This document shows positions 40,405 through 49,341 of a DNA stretch of 64,000 bases, piece by piece. The stretch lies in the NCBI GenBank assembly GCA_015056325.1, contig SVGL01000005.1:1-64000 (forward strand), written 5' to 3'. Position numbers and translations under genes: made by a program. The DNA is from Clostridiales bacterium. GTDB lineage: Bacteria; Bacillota; Clostridia; Christensenellales; Aristaeellaceae. The notes under the pieces were generated by a model, which was not told the DNA's origin, ran no database searches, and was given only the letters and a program-made list of their open reading frames with translations. Numbering within the stretch: position 1 is the stretch's first letter; each line of letters begins with the position of its first letter.

Positions 40405-40544
40405 AAGGCTCCCTCTCGAGGGAGCTGGCTCCGTCACAGGTCGGGCCTGCCCGACGAGCGCTGCCAACGCTTGAGTTGATGGCGCGAAGCCCACGGCAGG
40501 GCTTGCCCCTGACGTAGGCCGATAAGGCGGAGACTGAGGGAGTT
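40405..40544 (+). repeat. Palindromic repeat with a degenerate CTTG element nested inside
   Basis: GGCTCCCTC-TC-GAGGGAGC, TGGC ... GACTGAGGGAGTT (40532-40544). The middle contains GTCGGGC-CT-GCCCGAC (40440-40455), GAGCG, CTGCCAACGC and TGATGGCG (40477-40484): H0, linker and tail of the CTTG element, without H1. The right end is 3 bp from the rplI stop. Confidence 0.7.
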
Positions 40545-40547
40545 CCC

Positions 40548-41000
40548 TTACTTCGCCGGGATAGGCTCCACGTGCACGGTCATCTTGGCATTGATATCCT
40601 TATACACGCGGACTTCGATCTCCACATCGCCCACCGTGCGGATATTGTCGCACTTGATGTCGCGCTTGTCGATCTTCACGCCGTGCTGCTTCTCCAGCTC
40701 AGCCGCCACCTCTGCAGAGGTGATGGAGCCATACAGACGGCCCTGGGCGCCGCACTTCACCTGCATGTTGATCTTCTGCCCGCGCAGCTTGCCGGCAACC
40801 TCGGTCGCGTTGGCACGGCGCTCCGCCTCGCGGTCCGCCTCGGCCTTGCGCATCTTCTCGATGCCCTTCATCGCGCCGGGAGTCGCCTCCACAGCCAGCT
40901 TCTGGGGGAAGAGGAAGTTGCGGGCATAACCGTCCGCAGCGTTCACAATGGTGTCCTTCTTGCCGACGCCCTTGACGTCCTGCAGCAGAATAACCTTCAT
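40548..41000 (-). CDS. rplI: Ribosomal protein L9
   Basis: A 150-residue protein: [20 protein letters not shown] and [14 protein letters not shown] are the L9 N-domain signature. A central helix and the C-terminal domain follow ([20 protein letters not shown]). Length matches bacterial L9 (about 148). AGGAGG lies upstream of ATG 41000. dnaB lies downstream in the same orientation, as in many Bacillota, but the linkage is broken by inserted repeats. Confidence 0.97.
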   Translation of the reverse strand: MKVILLQDVKGVGKKDTIVNAADGYARNFLFPQKLAVEATPGAMKGIEKMRKAEADREAERRANATEVAGKLRGQKINMQVKCGAQGRLYGSITSAEVAAELEKQHGVKIDKRDIKCDNIRTVGDVEIEVRVYKDINAKMTVHVEPIPAK

Positions 41001-41120
41001 ATCTATAGTCCTCCTGATGATAATTCTAATATTGCAAATTACATTATAACGCCATTTGCAAAAAAATGCAATAGGGAGAACGTCCGTAAAGGCTTCCCCT
41101 TGAGGCCGCTTCACACACAA

Positions 41121-41146
41121 AAAGAGAGGCCCGAAAGCCTCTCTTT
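41121..41146. terminator. Terminator of the DUF4867 gene
   Basis: AAAGAGAGGC (41121-41130) pairs with GCCTCTCTTT (41137-41146): a perfect 10-bp stem; the minus-strand read ends in TTTTTGTG. Confidence 0.85.
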
Positions 41147-41155
41147 GGAGATTCA

Positions 41156-41788
41156 TCAGATGTCAGCGGAAATGTCGATGTTCTCGCCTTCCAGGCCGAC
41201 CCAGGCGCCCTGAGCAGCCTCGCTGGTCTCGGGATGGGCGATCAGCCACTTGTTGCGGGCCCACAGCATCTTGTCCATCACGTTGGCGCCACCGCCGGGA
41301 CGGTAATCGGTGTTGGTGTTCAGCGGCAGGCCAATCAGCACGCGGAAGCCCTGGCCCAGCTTGGCGGAGCAGGGAGCGTAGTGCAGCGTGGTGGCATAGC
41401 ACTCCACCAGCACGCCGGCGGGAGCCTTGAAGGCCTTGACCTTGGCGGTGTCCAGCTTGCCGTCGACGATCTCCTCCTGCTTGGCGATCAGCAGGATGAA
41501 GTCCTCGGTGCCCAGGTTGAACTCGGAATCACGGTGCCACTCCAGGCAGTTGAGCTTGGTGTTCACGCCGTTGCAGAAGCCGAACTGGAAGGGCATGCCG
41601 CCAAAGAGCGCAGTGCCGATTTCCTCGGCGTTCTCCGCCTGGTGCAGAGCTTCGATGCGGGGCTCGTAGACCACAGCGTCAGTGCAGGGGGTCTCGGCCA
41701 GGGCCTTCAGGATGCCCTCCACGGGGTAACCCTCGACCACGCGGCCATAGGGACGGAACGCTTCATCAAAAACGGAAAGGATCTGCAT
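41156..41788 (-). CDS. DUF4867-family protein (cupin-like)
   Basis: A 210-residue protein: [40 protein letters not shown] and [20 protein letters not shown] fit DUF4867, a family of probable cupin-fold sugar-metabolism proteins of Bacillota. Candidate metal ligands are His/Glu in [10 protein letters not shown] and HYAP. Its function is not established. AAGGAGGT precedes ATG 41788. It appears monocistronic. Confidence 0.7.
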   Translation of the reverse strand: MQILSVFDEAFRPYGRVVEGYPVEGILKALAETPCTDAVVYEPRIEALHQAENAEEIGTALFGGMPFQFGFCNGVNTKLNCLEWHRDSEFNLGTEDFILLIAKQEEIVDGKLDTAKVKAFKAPAGVLVECYATTLHYAPCSAKLGQGFRVLIGLPLNTNTDYRPGGGANVMDKMLWARNKWLIAHPETSEAAQGAWVGLEGENIDISADI

Positions 41789-41857
41789 GAATTTGTACCT
41801 CCTTGTAACGTTTGGGGTTCATCTACATAATTCGACAAACAGCAGGAAACTCCTGCC

Positions 41858-42352
41858 TTATCGAATAATACCTTCTTCCGGCTCCGGCTTGTCGTACCAG
41901 GCGCGGAGCATCTGATCCTTGTAATCGATCTGCACGGCGTATTCATACCAGTGGTAGCTGCCGCCGCCGTCGCGGGCGGAGGAGTGAGTGGAGTAATAGT
42001 ACTTCGCCGGGTCAGCCAGCACGGGCACATCCAGGGCGATGGCCTGGCTGAGGGCCTTGAGCGCCGCCGGACGATCCACCGGATCCAGGCCATGGGCCTC
42101 GAAGTCGAAGCGATACTCCCGGTTCATGGGCTTGTAGAGGATGATGCGCACTTCCTCGGGCCGGATGATGATCCTTTCCACGCAGCATTGGCTGCACTTG
42201 ACCAGCACCGGATAGAGCCGGCCATACATCTGGGAGGAACGCATGCGCTCCATGATCGTGGCCTCCCGCCGCTGACGGGCCGTCAGCCGCTGCCTGACCA
42301 GATACAGCGCCGCCAGCAGCACAATCGCCCCGGAGATGATCCATCCTGCCAT
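41858..42352 (-). CDS. Membrane-anchored protein, unknown
   Basis: A 164-residue protein with one N-terminal helix (GWIISGAIVLLAALYLV), a basic linker (RQRLTARQRREAT), then a soluble domain with VLVKCSQCCVERIIIRPEEV and a C-terminal EYAVQIDYKDQMLRAWYDKP. A Cys cluster (CSQCC) is present. No family recognised. The start follows AGGGGGATTTTT. Confidence 0.6.
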   Translation of the reverse strand: MAGWIISGAIVLLAALYLVRQRLTARQRREATIMERMRSSQMYGRLYPVLVKCSQCCVERIIIRPEEVRIILYKPMNREYRFDFEAHGLDPVDRPAALKALSQAIALDVPVLADPAKYYYSTHSSARDGGGSYHWYEYAVQIDYKDQMLRAWYDKPEPEEGIIR

Positions 42353-42441
42353 AAAAATCCCCCTGAAACCATCATATCTTCATAGCATGATGATAGCAGG
42401 GGGAAGCTGAATTGTCAAGCCCGGGGACGTTTTGCGTCGGT

Positions 42442-42732
42442 TCAGGGCGTTTTGCGGCTGAGGGAATCCGCCAGCACCATGCCGGTGCAGGTGCGTCCGC
42501 CAATCATGTATTCGATGGACTGCCAGGTATCGCCAACGCTGGCGTCCAGCCGGCAGCTGGTACCGGCGGGCAGCGTGACGGCAATCTCGTCCGCCGTGCC
42601 GGGGATGTACACGGGCGTATCCGCCGAAACGCACCAGGTGCAGCCATTCTCCCAAGCGATCCGGGTCAGGGCGCACACGCCGCCATACAGCAGCAGCAAA
42701 GCCAGAACCAGCGCAGCAGTCTTGATCTTCAT
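42442..42732 (-). CDS. Small secreted or membrane-anchored protein, unknown
   Basis: A 96-residue protein with an N-terminal hydrophobic segment (MKIKTAALVLALLLLYGGVC) and an outer domain that reads like a single SH3-type barrel: VSADTPVYIPGTADEIAVTL followed by AGTSCRLDASVGDTWQSIEY. ATG 42732 follows AGGAGG. It is transcribed from the promoter at 42770-42798, divergent from the PHP gene. Confidence 0.6.
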   Translation of the reverse strand: MKIKTAALVLALLLLYGGVCALTRIAWENGCTWCVSADTPVYIPGTADEIAVTLPAGTSCRLDASVGDTWQSIEYMIGGRTCTGMVLADSLSRKTP

Positions 42733-42769
42733 CCCGTCGTCCTCCTGTGTGAACGTTTCACTTGACGCA

Positions 42770-42798
42770 ATTTTAACACAACTATTACACTTTGTCAA
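42770..42798 (-). promoter_or_regulatory. Promoter of the small secreted protein gene
   Basis: Minus strand: TTGACA (42798-42793), 17-bp spacer, TAAAAT (42775-42770). A near-palindrome GTGAACGTTTCAC lies at 42750-42762, just after the start point, and may be an operator. Confidence 0.8.
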
Positions 42799-42837
42799 CA
42801 TCATTTTGTAATATTTATGTCACATTTATTCTTTGTC

Positions 42838-42866
42838 TTGCCATTTGCTCACAAAAAGGTTATACT
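42838..42866 (+). promoter_or_regulatory. Promoter of the PHP gene
   Basis: TTGCCA (42838-42843), 17-bp spacer, TATACT (42861-42866). Confidence 0.75.
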
Positions 42867-42897
42867 GAAAGCACACATGACAACGGGAGGTCATCCC

Positions 42898-43674
42898 ATG
42901 TACCGCTACGAAACCCATATGCACACCTGCCAGGGCAGCGCCTGCGGCGCCTCCACCGGCGCGGAGCACGTCCGCTTCTACAAGGAGCGGGGCTACCAGG
43001 GCATTTTTATCACCGACCACTTCTTTGGCGGAAACACCGCCGCGCCCCGCACGGGCAAGTGGAAGGACCGCATCGACCACTACTGCTCCGGCTTTGAAGA
43101 CGCCTGGAACGAAGGGCAACGCATCGGTCTGGACGTGTTCTTCGGCATCGAGCAGAACTTCCAGGGGGATGAATACCTCATCTACGGCGTGGACAAGCAG
43201 TACCTGCTGGATCACCCGGAGATCGAGCGCTGGACGCGCAAGGAGACCTACGAAAACATCCGCGCCGCCGGCGGCTGCATGATCCAGGCCCACCCCTTCC
43301 GCATGCGCGGATACCTGAATGCCATCCGTGTGTGTGACCTGTTCGCCGACGGCATCGAGGTGGCCAACGCCGGCAACACCCCCGCCCAGGACGCCTACGC
43401 CGCCCAATACTGCAAGGCGCGGGGCATCTACACCATCGCAGGCTCGGACAACCACAAGTCCCACGAGGGCAGCGTGCTCTACGGCGTGGGGCTGGAGAGG
43501 CCCATTGATTCTGCGGATGAATGGGTGCAGCACATCCTTCAAAAAAAGCCCCACACGCTGCTCGTCCCCGAGGACCGCTTCGACGGCGAACCCGCGGTGG
43601 AGCCGCTGATCCCCTCCTACTGGATGAATGCCCAGGAGGAGTTCGTGGAACTGCCGATGGATTGGCTGAAGTAA
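42898..43674 (+). CDS. PHP-domain metal-dependent phosphoesterase
   Basis: A 258-residue protein with PHP motifs in order: ETHMHTC (about 5-11), FITDHFFGG (about 39-47), the Glu in FFGIEQNFQGD (about 84), MIQAHPFRMRG (about 127-137) and AGSDNHKSHEG (about 181-191). All metal-binding residues are present. It may act on histidinol phosphate-like or nucleotide substrates; which is unknown. The upstream strand is an AT-rich divergent promoter region. Confidence 0.83.
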   Translation: MYRYETHMHTCQGSACGASTGAEHVRFYKERGYQGIFITDHFFGGNTAAPRTGKWKDRIDHYCSGFEDAWNEGQRIGLDVFFGIEQNFQGDEYLIYGVDKQYLLDHPEIERWTRKETYENIRAAGGCMIQAHPFRMRGYLNAIRVCDLFADGIEVANAGNTPAQDAYAAQYCKARGIYTIAGSDNHKSHEGSVLYGVGLERPIDSADEWVQHILQKKPHTLLVPEDRFDGEPAVEPLIPSYWMNAQEEFVELPMDWLK

Positions 43675-43680
43675 ACAAGC

Positions 43681-43711
43681 AACCCTCTGCATATAACATG
43701 CAGAGGGTTTT
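43681..43711. terminator. Bidirectional terminator
   Basis: AACCCTCTGCAT (43681-43692) and ATGCAGAGGGTT (43698-43709): a perfect 12-bp stem between convergent genes. Confidence 0.9.
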
Positions 43712-43732
43712 CACGTATGATGATGCGTTACC

Positions 43733-44344
43733 TTATTCCTTGCTCAGAACTTTCTTCTGCCAGGACTTCTTGCCACATTCCGGACATTTCATATACCGGA
43801 TTCCGAACATTTGCGGCGCCATGTTAACCGCCTTGTAAGTCGGCACATATCTGTGCCCGCATTCTTTGCATGCAAAGTAACCTGCCACCTGCTCAATCCG
43901 CAGCGCATAGAAGCAGCCGGCAAAAAACAGCGCAAACCCAAGCGCCAACAAAGCAACCCGCAGCCAGCTCGCCATCTGCACAAAGGTCGCAAGAAGCACC
44001 AATGCGAACATAATGACCGTCGCCGAGATCCCGACAATGATTTCCAGAAACAGCAATCGCTTGTCCGCCTGTTCCTTCTGTCGGATCATATCAAGCAGAT
44101 TGTTTTCCAGCTTCTTGCTGTAATCCTCCATTCCAACAACCTCCCCACACAACAAATCATTCACGCTGATTTCCAGTACGCCGCACAGTTCCAGCATAAT
44201 GGAAGCATCCGGCATCGCCTTGCCGGTCTCCCACTTGGATACTGCCCTGTCAGTTATGCCCAGTTTCTCTGCCAGCTGCAGCTGGGTCAGGCTAACCCTC
44301 TTTCTGCGCTCGGCAATGAATCTACCGATTTTCATCTGATCCAT
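43733..44344 (-). CDS. XRE-type regulator with two membrane helices and a zinc ribbon
   Basis: A 203-residue protein. The HTH domain is at about 4-60 (LTQLQLAEKLGITDRAVSKW). A helical linker follows, then two membrane helices at about 110-165 (IIVGISATVIMFALVLLATF; LRVALLALGFALFFAGCFYA) and a C-terminal zinc ribbon (CKECGHRY ... CPECGKKSW). The combination suggests a membrane-tethered transcription factor. AGGAGG precedes ATG 44344. It may bind the repeats at 44405-44436. Confidence 0.78.
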   Translation of the reverse strand: MDQMKIGRFIAERRKRVSLTQLQLAEKLGITDRAVSKWETGKAMPDASIMLELCGVLEISVNDLLCGEVVGMEDYSKKLENNLLDMIRQKEQADKRLLFLEIIVGISATVIMFALVLLATFVQMASWLRVALLALGFALFFAGCFYALRIEQVAGYFACKECGHRYVPTYKAVNMAPQMFGIRYMKCPECGKKSWQKKVLSKE

Positions 44345-44404
44345 CGGAGGACCTCCTTTCGCTTTCAGCATAGCGGACCGGAGAACAGGAATCCACACAC
44401 CAAC

Positions 44405-44436
44405 GGTTGAGGGAGGTGGAATCAACCATCGGTTGA
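44405..44436. promoter_or_regulatory. Candidate operator for the XRE regulator
   Basis: GGTTGA (44405), TCAACC (44422) and GGTTGA (44431) are repeated between the divergent XRE and asnA genes, in the contexts CAACGGTTGAG and ATCGGTTGAG. Confidence 0.4.
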
Positions 44437-44538
44437 GTGGAAATCCGCTGACAAAAATCATATCACACAGCATGGTCCGATGCAAGCGCTTCCCTTTTCA
44501 AAAATACAAACAGAAAACTTCCCTTCCGCCCGTTCCTG

Positions 44539-44584
44539 TGCTATGATAGAGAAGAATTTATTGAGAAGGGGGTCGAAGACCCTG
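44539..44584 (+). promoter_or_regulatory. asnA extended -10 promoter and SD-hairpin-CTG leader
   Basis: TGC-TATGAT (44539-44547) is an extended -10. About 15 nt later AAGGGGGTCGAAGACCCTG repeats the metA leader, with the palindrome GGGTCGAAGACCC at 44570-44582 and CTG at 44582. The 5' UTR is under 35 nt. Confidence 0.65.
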
Positions 44585-45589
44585 AACAAGACCCACATCC
44601 CCGCCGGCTATCAGCCAAAGCTTTCTCTATACGAAACCCAGGCCGCCATCAGCCTGATCAAACGCACCTTCCAGGATCACCTGGCCCAGGCGCTGAATTT
44701 GAAGCGCGTGTCTGCGCCTTTGTTCGTCGAGCCCTCCAGCGGCCTGAACGACGACCTGAACGGCGTGGAGCGCCCTGTTTCCTTCGACATCCCCGCCGCC
44801 GGGAAGGACGCGGTGGTGGTGCACTCCCTGGCCAAGTGGAAGCGCATGGCCCTGTATCGCTATGACATCTGGCCGGGCAAGGGCATCTACACCGACATGA
44901 ATGCCATCCGCCGCGACGAGGAGCTGGACAACCTCCACTCCATCTACGTCGACCAGTGGGACTGGGAGAAGGTCATCACCCGCGACATGCGCAACCTACG
45001 CACCTTGAAGGACACTGTCCGCGACATCGTGCGCTGCATTTATGACGCGTCGCTGATCGTCAACGGCCGCTACCCCAAGCTGAACACCCAGCTGGATGAC
45101 CACGTGACCTTCATCACCTCCGAGGCACTTTTGCAGCTCTACCCCGACAAGACGCCCAAGGAGCGCGAGAACCTCTTCGTGAAGGAGCATCCCGTGACCT
45201 TCCTGATGCAGATCGGCCACAAGCTCTCCAACGGCGAGCGCCACGACGGCCGCGCCCCCGACTACGACGACTGGACGCTGAACGGCGATCTGCTCTACTG
45301 GTGCGACACGCTGAACTGCGCCATCGAGCTGTCCTCAATGGGCATCCGCGTGGACTCCGAGACCCTCGACCAGCAGCTGACCCTCTCCGGCTGCGACGAT
45401 CGCCGGGAGTTGACGTATCACCGCATGCTGCTGGAGGGCGAGCTGCCCCTGACCATCGGCGGCGGCATCGGCCAGAGCCGCCTGTGCATGCTGCTGCTGG
45501 GCAAGGCCCACATCGGCGAGGTGCAGTCCTCCATCTGGGATGCGGATACCCTGCGCAAGAGCCGTGAGGCCGGGATCACGCTGCTGTAA
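44582..45589 (+). CDS. asnA: Aspartate-ammonia ligase, CTG start
   Basis: A 335-residue protein: NKTHIPAGYQPKLSLYETQA is the family N-terminus. Class II synthetase-like motifs follow: VVHSLAKWKRMALYRYDIWP, SIYVDQWDWEKVI, RAPDYDDW and TIGGGIGQSRLCMLLL. It makes asparagine from aspartate, ammonia and ATP. The conserved first Met falls on CTG 44582. An in-frame ATG at 44543 lies inside the -10 box and cannot be transcribed; TTG 44561 is a possible alternative start. The leader is shared with metA. Confidence 0.93.
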   Translation: MNKTHIPAGYQPKLSLYETQAAISLIKRTFQDHLAQALNLKRVSAPLFVEPSSGLNDDLNGVERPVSFDIPAAGKDAVVVHSLAKWKRMALYRYDIWPGKGIYTDMNAIRRDEELDNLHSIYVDQWDWEKVITRDMRNLRTLKDTVRDIVRCIYDASLIVNGRYPKLNTQLDDHVTFITSEALLQLYPDKTPKERENLFVKEHPVTFLMQIGHKLSNGERHDGRAPDYDDWTLNGDLLYWCDTLNCAIELSSMGIRVDSETLDQQLTLSGCDDRRELTYHRMLLEGELPLTIGGGIGQSRLCMLLLGKAHIGEVQSSIWDADTLRKSREAGITLL

Positions 45590-45644
45590 ACGCGAGCCAA
45601 TGCCTTCCCCTCAAGGGGAAGCCTTTGATGCAGCCTATATACAC

Positions 45645-45675
45645 AAAAGGGAAGCCCCGCCAGGGCTTCCCTTTT
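45645..45675. terminator. Bidirectional terminator
   Basis: AAAAGGGAAGCCC (45645-45657) and GGGCTTCCCTTTT (45663-45675): a perfect 13-bp stem between convergent genes. A second palindrome CTTCCCCTCAAGGGGAAG lies at 45604-45621. Confidence 0.9.
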
Positions 45676-45684
45676 CTTATTCCA

Positions 45685-47676
45685 TTACCCCTTCACAAAC
45701 ACGCGCACGCCCAGCGGGCCGATCTCACCTGTCCAGGGCTCGCCGTCCCAGGGAGTGAACTCAGCAGACACATCCACCGTCTGCACACTTTCGTTGTGGT
45801 TGAGGAGGAACAGGTAGGTCCTGTCGTCCTTCACGCGGTGGACGGCCTCCACGCCATGGGGCGTCGCCATCAGGGGAGCGATGGCAGCCTCCCGGCAGAT
45901 TTCCGCGATGAACTTGTCCGCCAGGCCATCGCCCATGGTGGTGCCGACGTACCAGGTCAGGCCCCGGCCGTACTGGTTGCGGGTGATGGCGGGCGTTCCG
46001 GCGTAGAACTCGTGGGCGTATTCGGCCACGGGCTCAGCAGTAGAGGCGCTCAGCACGTCGCACCACTGGCTGCACTTGTAATCCATACCATCCCAGCGGA
46101 CGGTACCCTGGCAGTCCCGCAGGCAGTCGTATTCGTCCACGGTCACGCCGGTCAGGGCGTTGAAGCGCACGGGCACGGGGCCGTCGGTGTGGCAGAGGTT
46201 GCTCTCATCCTTGATGCCGGAGCGCCAGGTGACGACGAGGCGTCCGCCGCGCTCCACATAGGTGCGCAGCTTGTCCAGATGCTCTTCCGTCATCAGGAAC
46301 TGCAGCGGCGCGATCAGCACCTTGTACTTCGACCAGTCGTGCATTTCGCCCACAAAATCCACCGGGATATTCGCGCGGTGCAGCGCCTTGTAGTACGTCA
46401 TCAGGTGCTGGATGTAGCGGTGATTCGGGTGATGGGGCTGGATGCCGATGGCCCGCTCCTGATCGTAGGAGCGGAGGATGGCCACCTCAGCGTTGGGCAC
46501 GCCGCCGGCGATCTCCTTCAGCAGGGGCGTGTACTGCTTCATCATCGCGCTGATCTCCGCGTGGTAGCGGCCCGGGATGCCGTTGTGGGGCAGGATACCG
46601 TGCCAGTACTGCTCGGTGCCCATCGCGCAGGAGCGCCAGCGGAAGAAGACGATGGTGTCCGCACCGTGGGCGACGCTCTGCATGGCCCACAGGGGGATCT
46701 GCCCGGGCTTGGGCGCACGGCCCAGCACATCCCAGCCGGTGATGCCGCTCTGCTGCTCCATCACCCAGAAGGGCTTCTGCTTAATCGCGCGGATGAAGTC
46801 CAGCTCCGCAGCGTGGAAGTCGGCGCGATACTCATCGTGACGGGCGTGGAAATGGCCGCCGGGATACTGATCATGGGAGGCAAAATCCAGCTGCTCGCCC
46901 AGGTCATAATAGCTGGGCTTGGAGGAGAAGCCCATCAGGTTGTGGGTGATCCACTTCTCCGGGGCGGCGGCGCGCAGGATGTCCGCCTGCTCCTGGTGGA
47001 ACTCGCACACCAGGTCAGAGGTGAAGCGCTTCCAGTCCAGCTCATGGGAGGGATTCACGCCCCACGCTGCGGTGATCTTCGGCGCGGGGATGCTGCTGAA
47101 ATCATCATAGCCCTGGCTCCAGAAGGCAGTGCCCCAGGCCCGGTTGAGCTCGTCGATGGCGCCGTACTTGTCCTTCAGCCACCCCTGGAAGCGGTCGCGG
47201 CAATGGTCGCAGTAGCACAGATCGCCGTGGCTGTTGCCCAGCTCGTTGTCCACCTGCCAGCCCACGACAGCGGGGTTCTTCGCATAATGATCGGCAAAAG
47301 CGGTGACGAAGCGGCGGATATGCGCCCGGTACGCCGGGTTGGACTGGCAGTCGTGATGCCTGCTGCCGAAGAACCTTTGATGCCCGTGCCAGTCGGTGGG
47401 CTGGATCTCCGGATTGAGGTCGATGATCCACTTGGGCGGGGCGGCCGTGGGCGTGCCGAGAATGACGTCGATGCCCTCCTTGGCGAGGATGCCGATGGCC
47501 TCGTCCAGGTCCTCAAAGTGGAACTCGCCCTCGCGGGGCTCAAACTTCTGCCAGGAAAACTCCGCCATGCGCACGATCTGGATGCCCATGTCGCGCATCA
47601 TTTTTGCATCGGTGACCCAGCGTTCCTTCGGCCAGTGCTCGGGATAATAATCCACGCCGAACTGGTAGCTTTTCAT
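45685..47676 (-). CDS. Beta-galactosidase, glycoside hydrolase family 42
   Basis: A 663-residue protein. The TIM barrel opens GVDYYPEHWPKERW. The acid/base Glu is in VVGWQVDNELGN (about 144) and the nucleophile Glu in FWVMEQQSGITGW (about 304). CYCDHCRDRFQGW supplies the Cys cluster seen in GH42. The trimerisation and beta-sandwich domains follow (about 390-660). No signal peptide, so it acts on imported galactosides. ATG 47676 follows GGAGG. No transporter or regulator gene is adjacent. Confidence 0.93.
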   Translation of the reverse strand: MKSYQFGVDYYPEHWPKERWVTDAKMMRDMGIQIVRMAEFSWQKFEPREGEFHFEDLDEAIGILAKEGIDVILGTPTAAPPKWIIDLNPEIQPTDWHGHQRFFGSRHHDCQSNPAYRAHIRRFVTAFADHYAKNPAVVGWQVDNELGNSHGDLCYCDHCRDRFQGWLKDKYGAIDELNRAWGTAFWSQGYDDFSSIPAPKITAAWGVNPSHELDWKRFTSDLVCEFHQEQADILRAAAPEKWITHNLMGFSSKPSYYDLGEQLDFASHDQYPGGHFHARHDEYRADFHAAELDFIRAIKQKPFWVMEQQSGITGWDVLGRAPKPGQIPLWAMQSVAHGADTIVFFRWRSCAMGTEQYWHGILPHNGIPGRYHAEISAMMKQYTPLLKEIAGGVPNAEVAILRSYDQERAIGIQPHHPNHRYIQHLMTYYKALHRANIPVDFVGEMHDWSKYKVLIAPLQFLMTEEHLDKLRTYVERGGRLVVTWRSGIKDESNLCHTDGPVPVRFNALTGVTVDEYDCLRDCQGTVRWDGMDYKCSQWCDVLSASTAEPVAEYAHEFYAGTPAITRNQYGRGLTWYVGTTMGDGLADKFIAEICREAAIAPLMATPHGVEAVHRVKDDRTYLFLLNHNESVQTVDVSAEFTPWDGEPWTGEIGPLGVRVFVKG

Positions 47677-47823
47677 GTGCTTTTCCTCCCTGAAAAGGGT
47701 GTTTTTTCGATTGTAGCATACCAGGCAGAAAAAGTAAAGCGCCCCTCTCATCACCATATTGTCCATTGACAACCGCGCACCTATGACGCATAATGACAAA
47801 AAGCGACGAAAGAAGGAACCGCC

Positions 47824-49341
47824 ATGGAACGCATGTACAGGGGCACGCCAGCGCACATCGCCTGGATGCTGCCGCTGTTCGTGCCTTTTTTTGCGTGCGG
47901 CATTTTATTGGGCAGGGTGCTCGATGCGTGGTGGCCGGCGCTGGTGATCCTCTCCCTGGGCGCAGCGGCGGCGCTCCTCTCTGCCCGTCAGCATAGGAAT
48001 TGGGCGCTGGCTATGGTGATGCTTTCTGTAGGCACGCTGCTGGGCTGGCAGGCATATCACCCCGCGCTGCCAGCGGAAGGCGTCTGCACCGTACATGCCA
48101 CGGTAGCCGGGGAAGTCCATCTGCGGGAGGACGGTCAGGTGCAGACCGTGCTGACCGACGTGACCCTGAATGGTCAACGGGAACGGGACGCCTACTGGAC
48201 CTTCTATGTGGACGAAGGGGAAGCTCCGCCGGAATGGCTTGTCCCCGGCGCACAGCTGACCATGGCTGCCGAGCTTTATCATCCCCGGGGCCTGGAGACT
48301 CCTGGCGGTTTCAACTTCCAGGAGTACCTGCTGCAGCGGGGCGTCACGCTGGGGCTGTACGACGCATACCGCCTCACCCCTGTGGAAGGCGTCACCCTGC
48401 CGGGCCGTCTGGCTGCGCTGCGGCACGACCTGGCCATGCAGCTGATGAATGTCATGGGGGAAGCATCCGGCGCGTGGGCCTCCGCGATGCTGCTGGGCAC
48501 CAGGGATTTCATCCCCGAGGATGAGCGCGCCGCCTTCCAGGAGATTGGCATTGCCCACATTCTGAGCATCTCCGGCTTCCATGTCGGCGTGCTGGGCATG
48601 ATGCTTCTGTCCTTGCTGCGCCCCTTTCCCGTCCGGCAGGGGCTGCGGATTCTCATAGAAGCAGCGGTTTTTCTGGCCTACTGCATCCTCACCGGAGGCA
48701 GCGCACCAGTGTTCCGGGCGGCATTGCTCTTCCTGTGGCGGGAGTTCGTCCTGCTGCGCCACCGCCAACGGCTTCCGCTGCATCTGCTGAGCGCCACAGC
48801 CCTGCTGCAGCTGCTCTTTAACCCCACGCAGCTGACGGCGCCCTCCTTTCAGCTGACTTACGGCGCCATGCTGGGCCTTGTGTTGGTCGCACCCCGGCTG
48901 ACGAGGCTGCATACCTTTGCATCGCCCGCTGTCCGGCGGCTGTGGCAAGGCTTCTGTGCGGCATTATCGGCACAGATCGGCGTGCTCCTGCCGCAGCTGT
49001 ACTGGTTCGGGAAGCTGCCGCTGCTGTCCGCTTTGTTCAACACGGCGCTGATTCCCCTCTTCACCGTCCTGATCTGTTTGTACTGGCTGACGCTGCTGGC
49101 GCTGCCCGTCCCCGGACTTCGGGAAGCGCTGGGCGCTCTGTCCGCCTGGGCAACGCAGCACCTCCTTGCCCTGGTACGCCTGCTGGCCTCCAACAACCTG
49201 TCCGCCCTGTGGACGCGCCAGCCGGATATGCTGACCTTCGCAGGCTGGGCGCTGCTCCTGGCAGCCATGTCCTTCCTCCTGCCCAGGCGGCTGGAGCGCC
49301 ACCGCAGGAAGCTGCTGCTGACGGGCTTGCTGCTCATTTAG
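47824..49341 (+). CDS. comEC: ComEC/Rec2 membrane part, truncated by an in-frame amber codon
   Basis: A 505-residue frame: N-terminal helices, DUF4131-like OB region (about 50-170), then the competence channel core (about 205-480) with HILSISGFHVGVLGMMLLSL and SAPVFRAALLFLWR. It stops at TAG 49339, and the same frame continues without interruption into the metallo-beta-lactamase domain (to 50109, 761 codons in total). One base change such as CAG or TTG to TAG would explain it. ComEC transports single-stranded DNA during natural transformation. Confidence 0.88.
   Translation: MERMYRGTPAHIAWMLPLFVPFFACGILLGRVLDAWWPALVILSLGAAAALLSARQHRNWALAMVMLSVGTLLGWQAYHPALPAEGVCTVHATVAGEVHLREDGQVQTVLTDVTLNGQRERDAYWTFYVDEGEAPPEWLVPGAQLTMAAELYHPRGLETPGGFNFQEYLLQRGVTLGLYDAYRLTPVEGVTLPGRLAALRHDLAMQLMNVMGEASGAWASAMLLGTRDFIPEDERAAFQEIGIAHILSISGFHVGVLGMMLLSLLRPFPVRQGLRILIEAAVFLAYCILTGGSAPVFRAALLFLWREFVLLRHRQRLPLHLLSATALLQLLFNPTQLTAPSFQLTYGAMLGLVLVAPRLTRLHTFASPAVRRLWQGFCAALSAQIGVLLPQLYWFGKLPLLSALFNTALIPLFTVLICLYWLTLLALPVPGLREALGALSAWATQHLLALVRLLASNNLSALWTRQPDMLTFAGWALLLAAMSFLLPRRLERHRRKLLLTGLLLI

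Noticed and set aside
45625..47769. A 714-codon open frame on the plus strand
   Set aside because: Antisense of the GH42 gene, whose catalytic motifs are clear on the minus strand.
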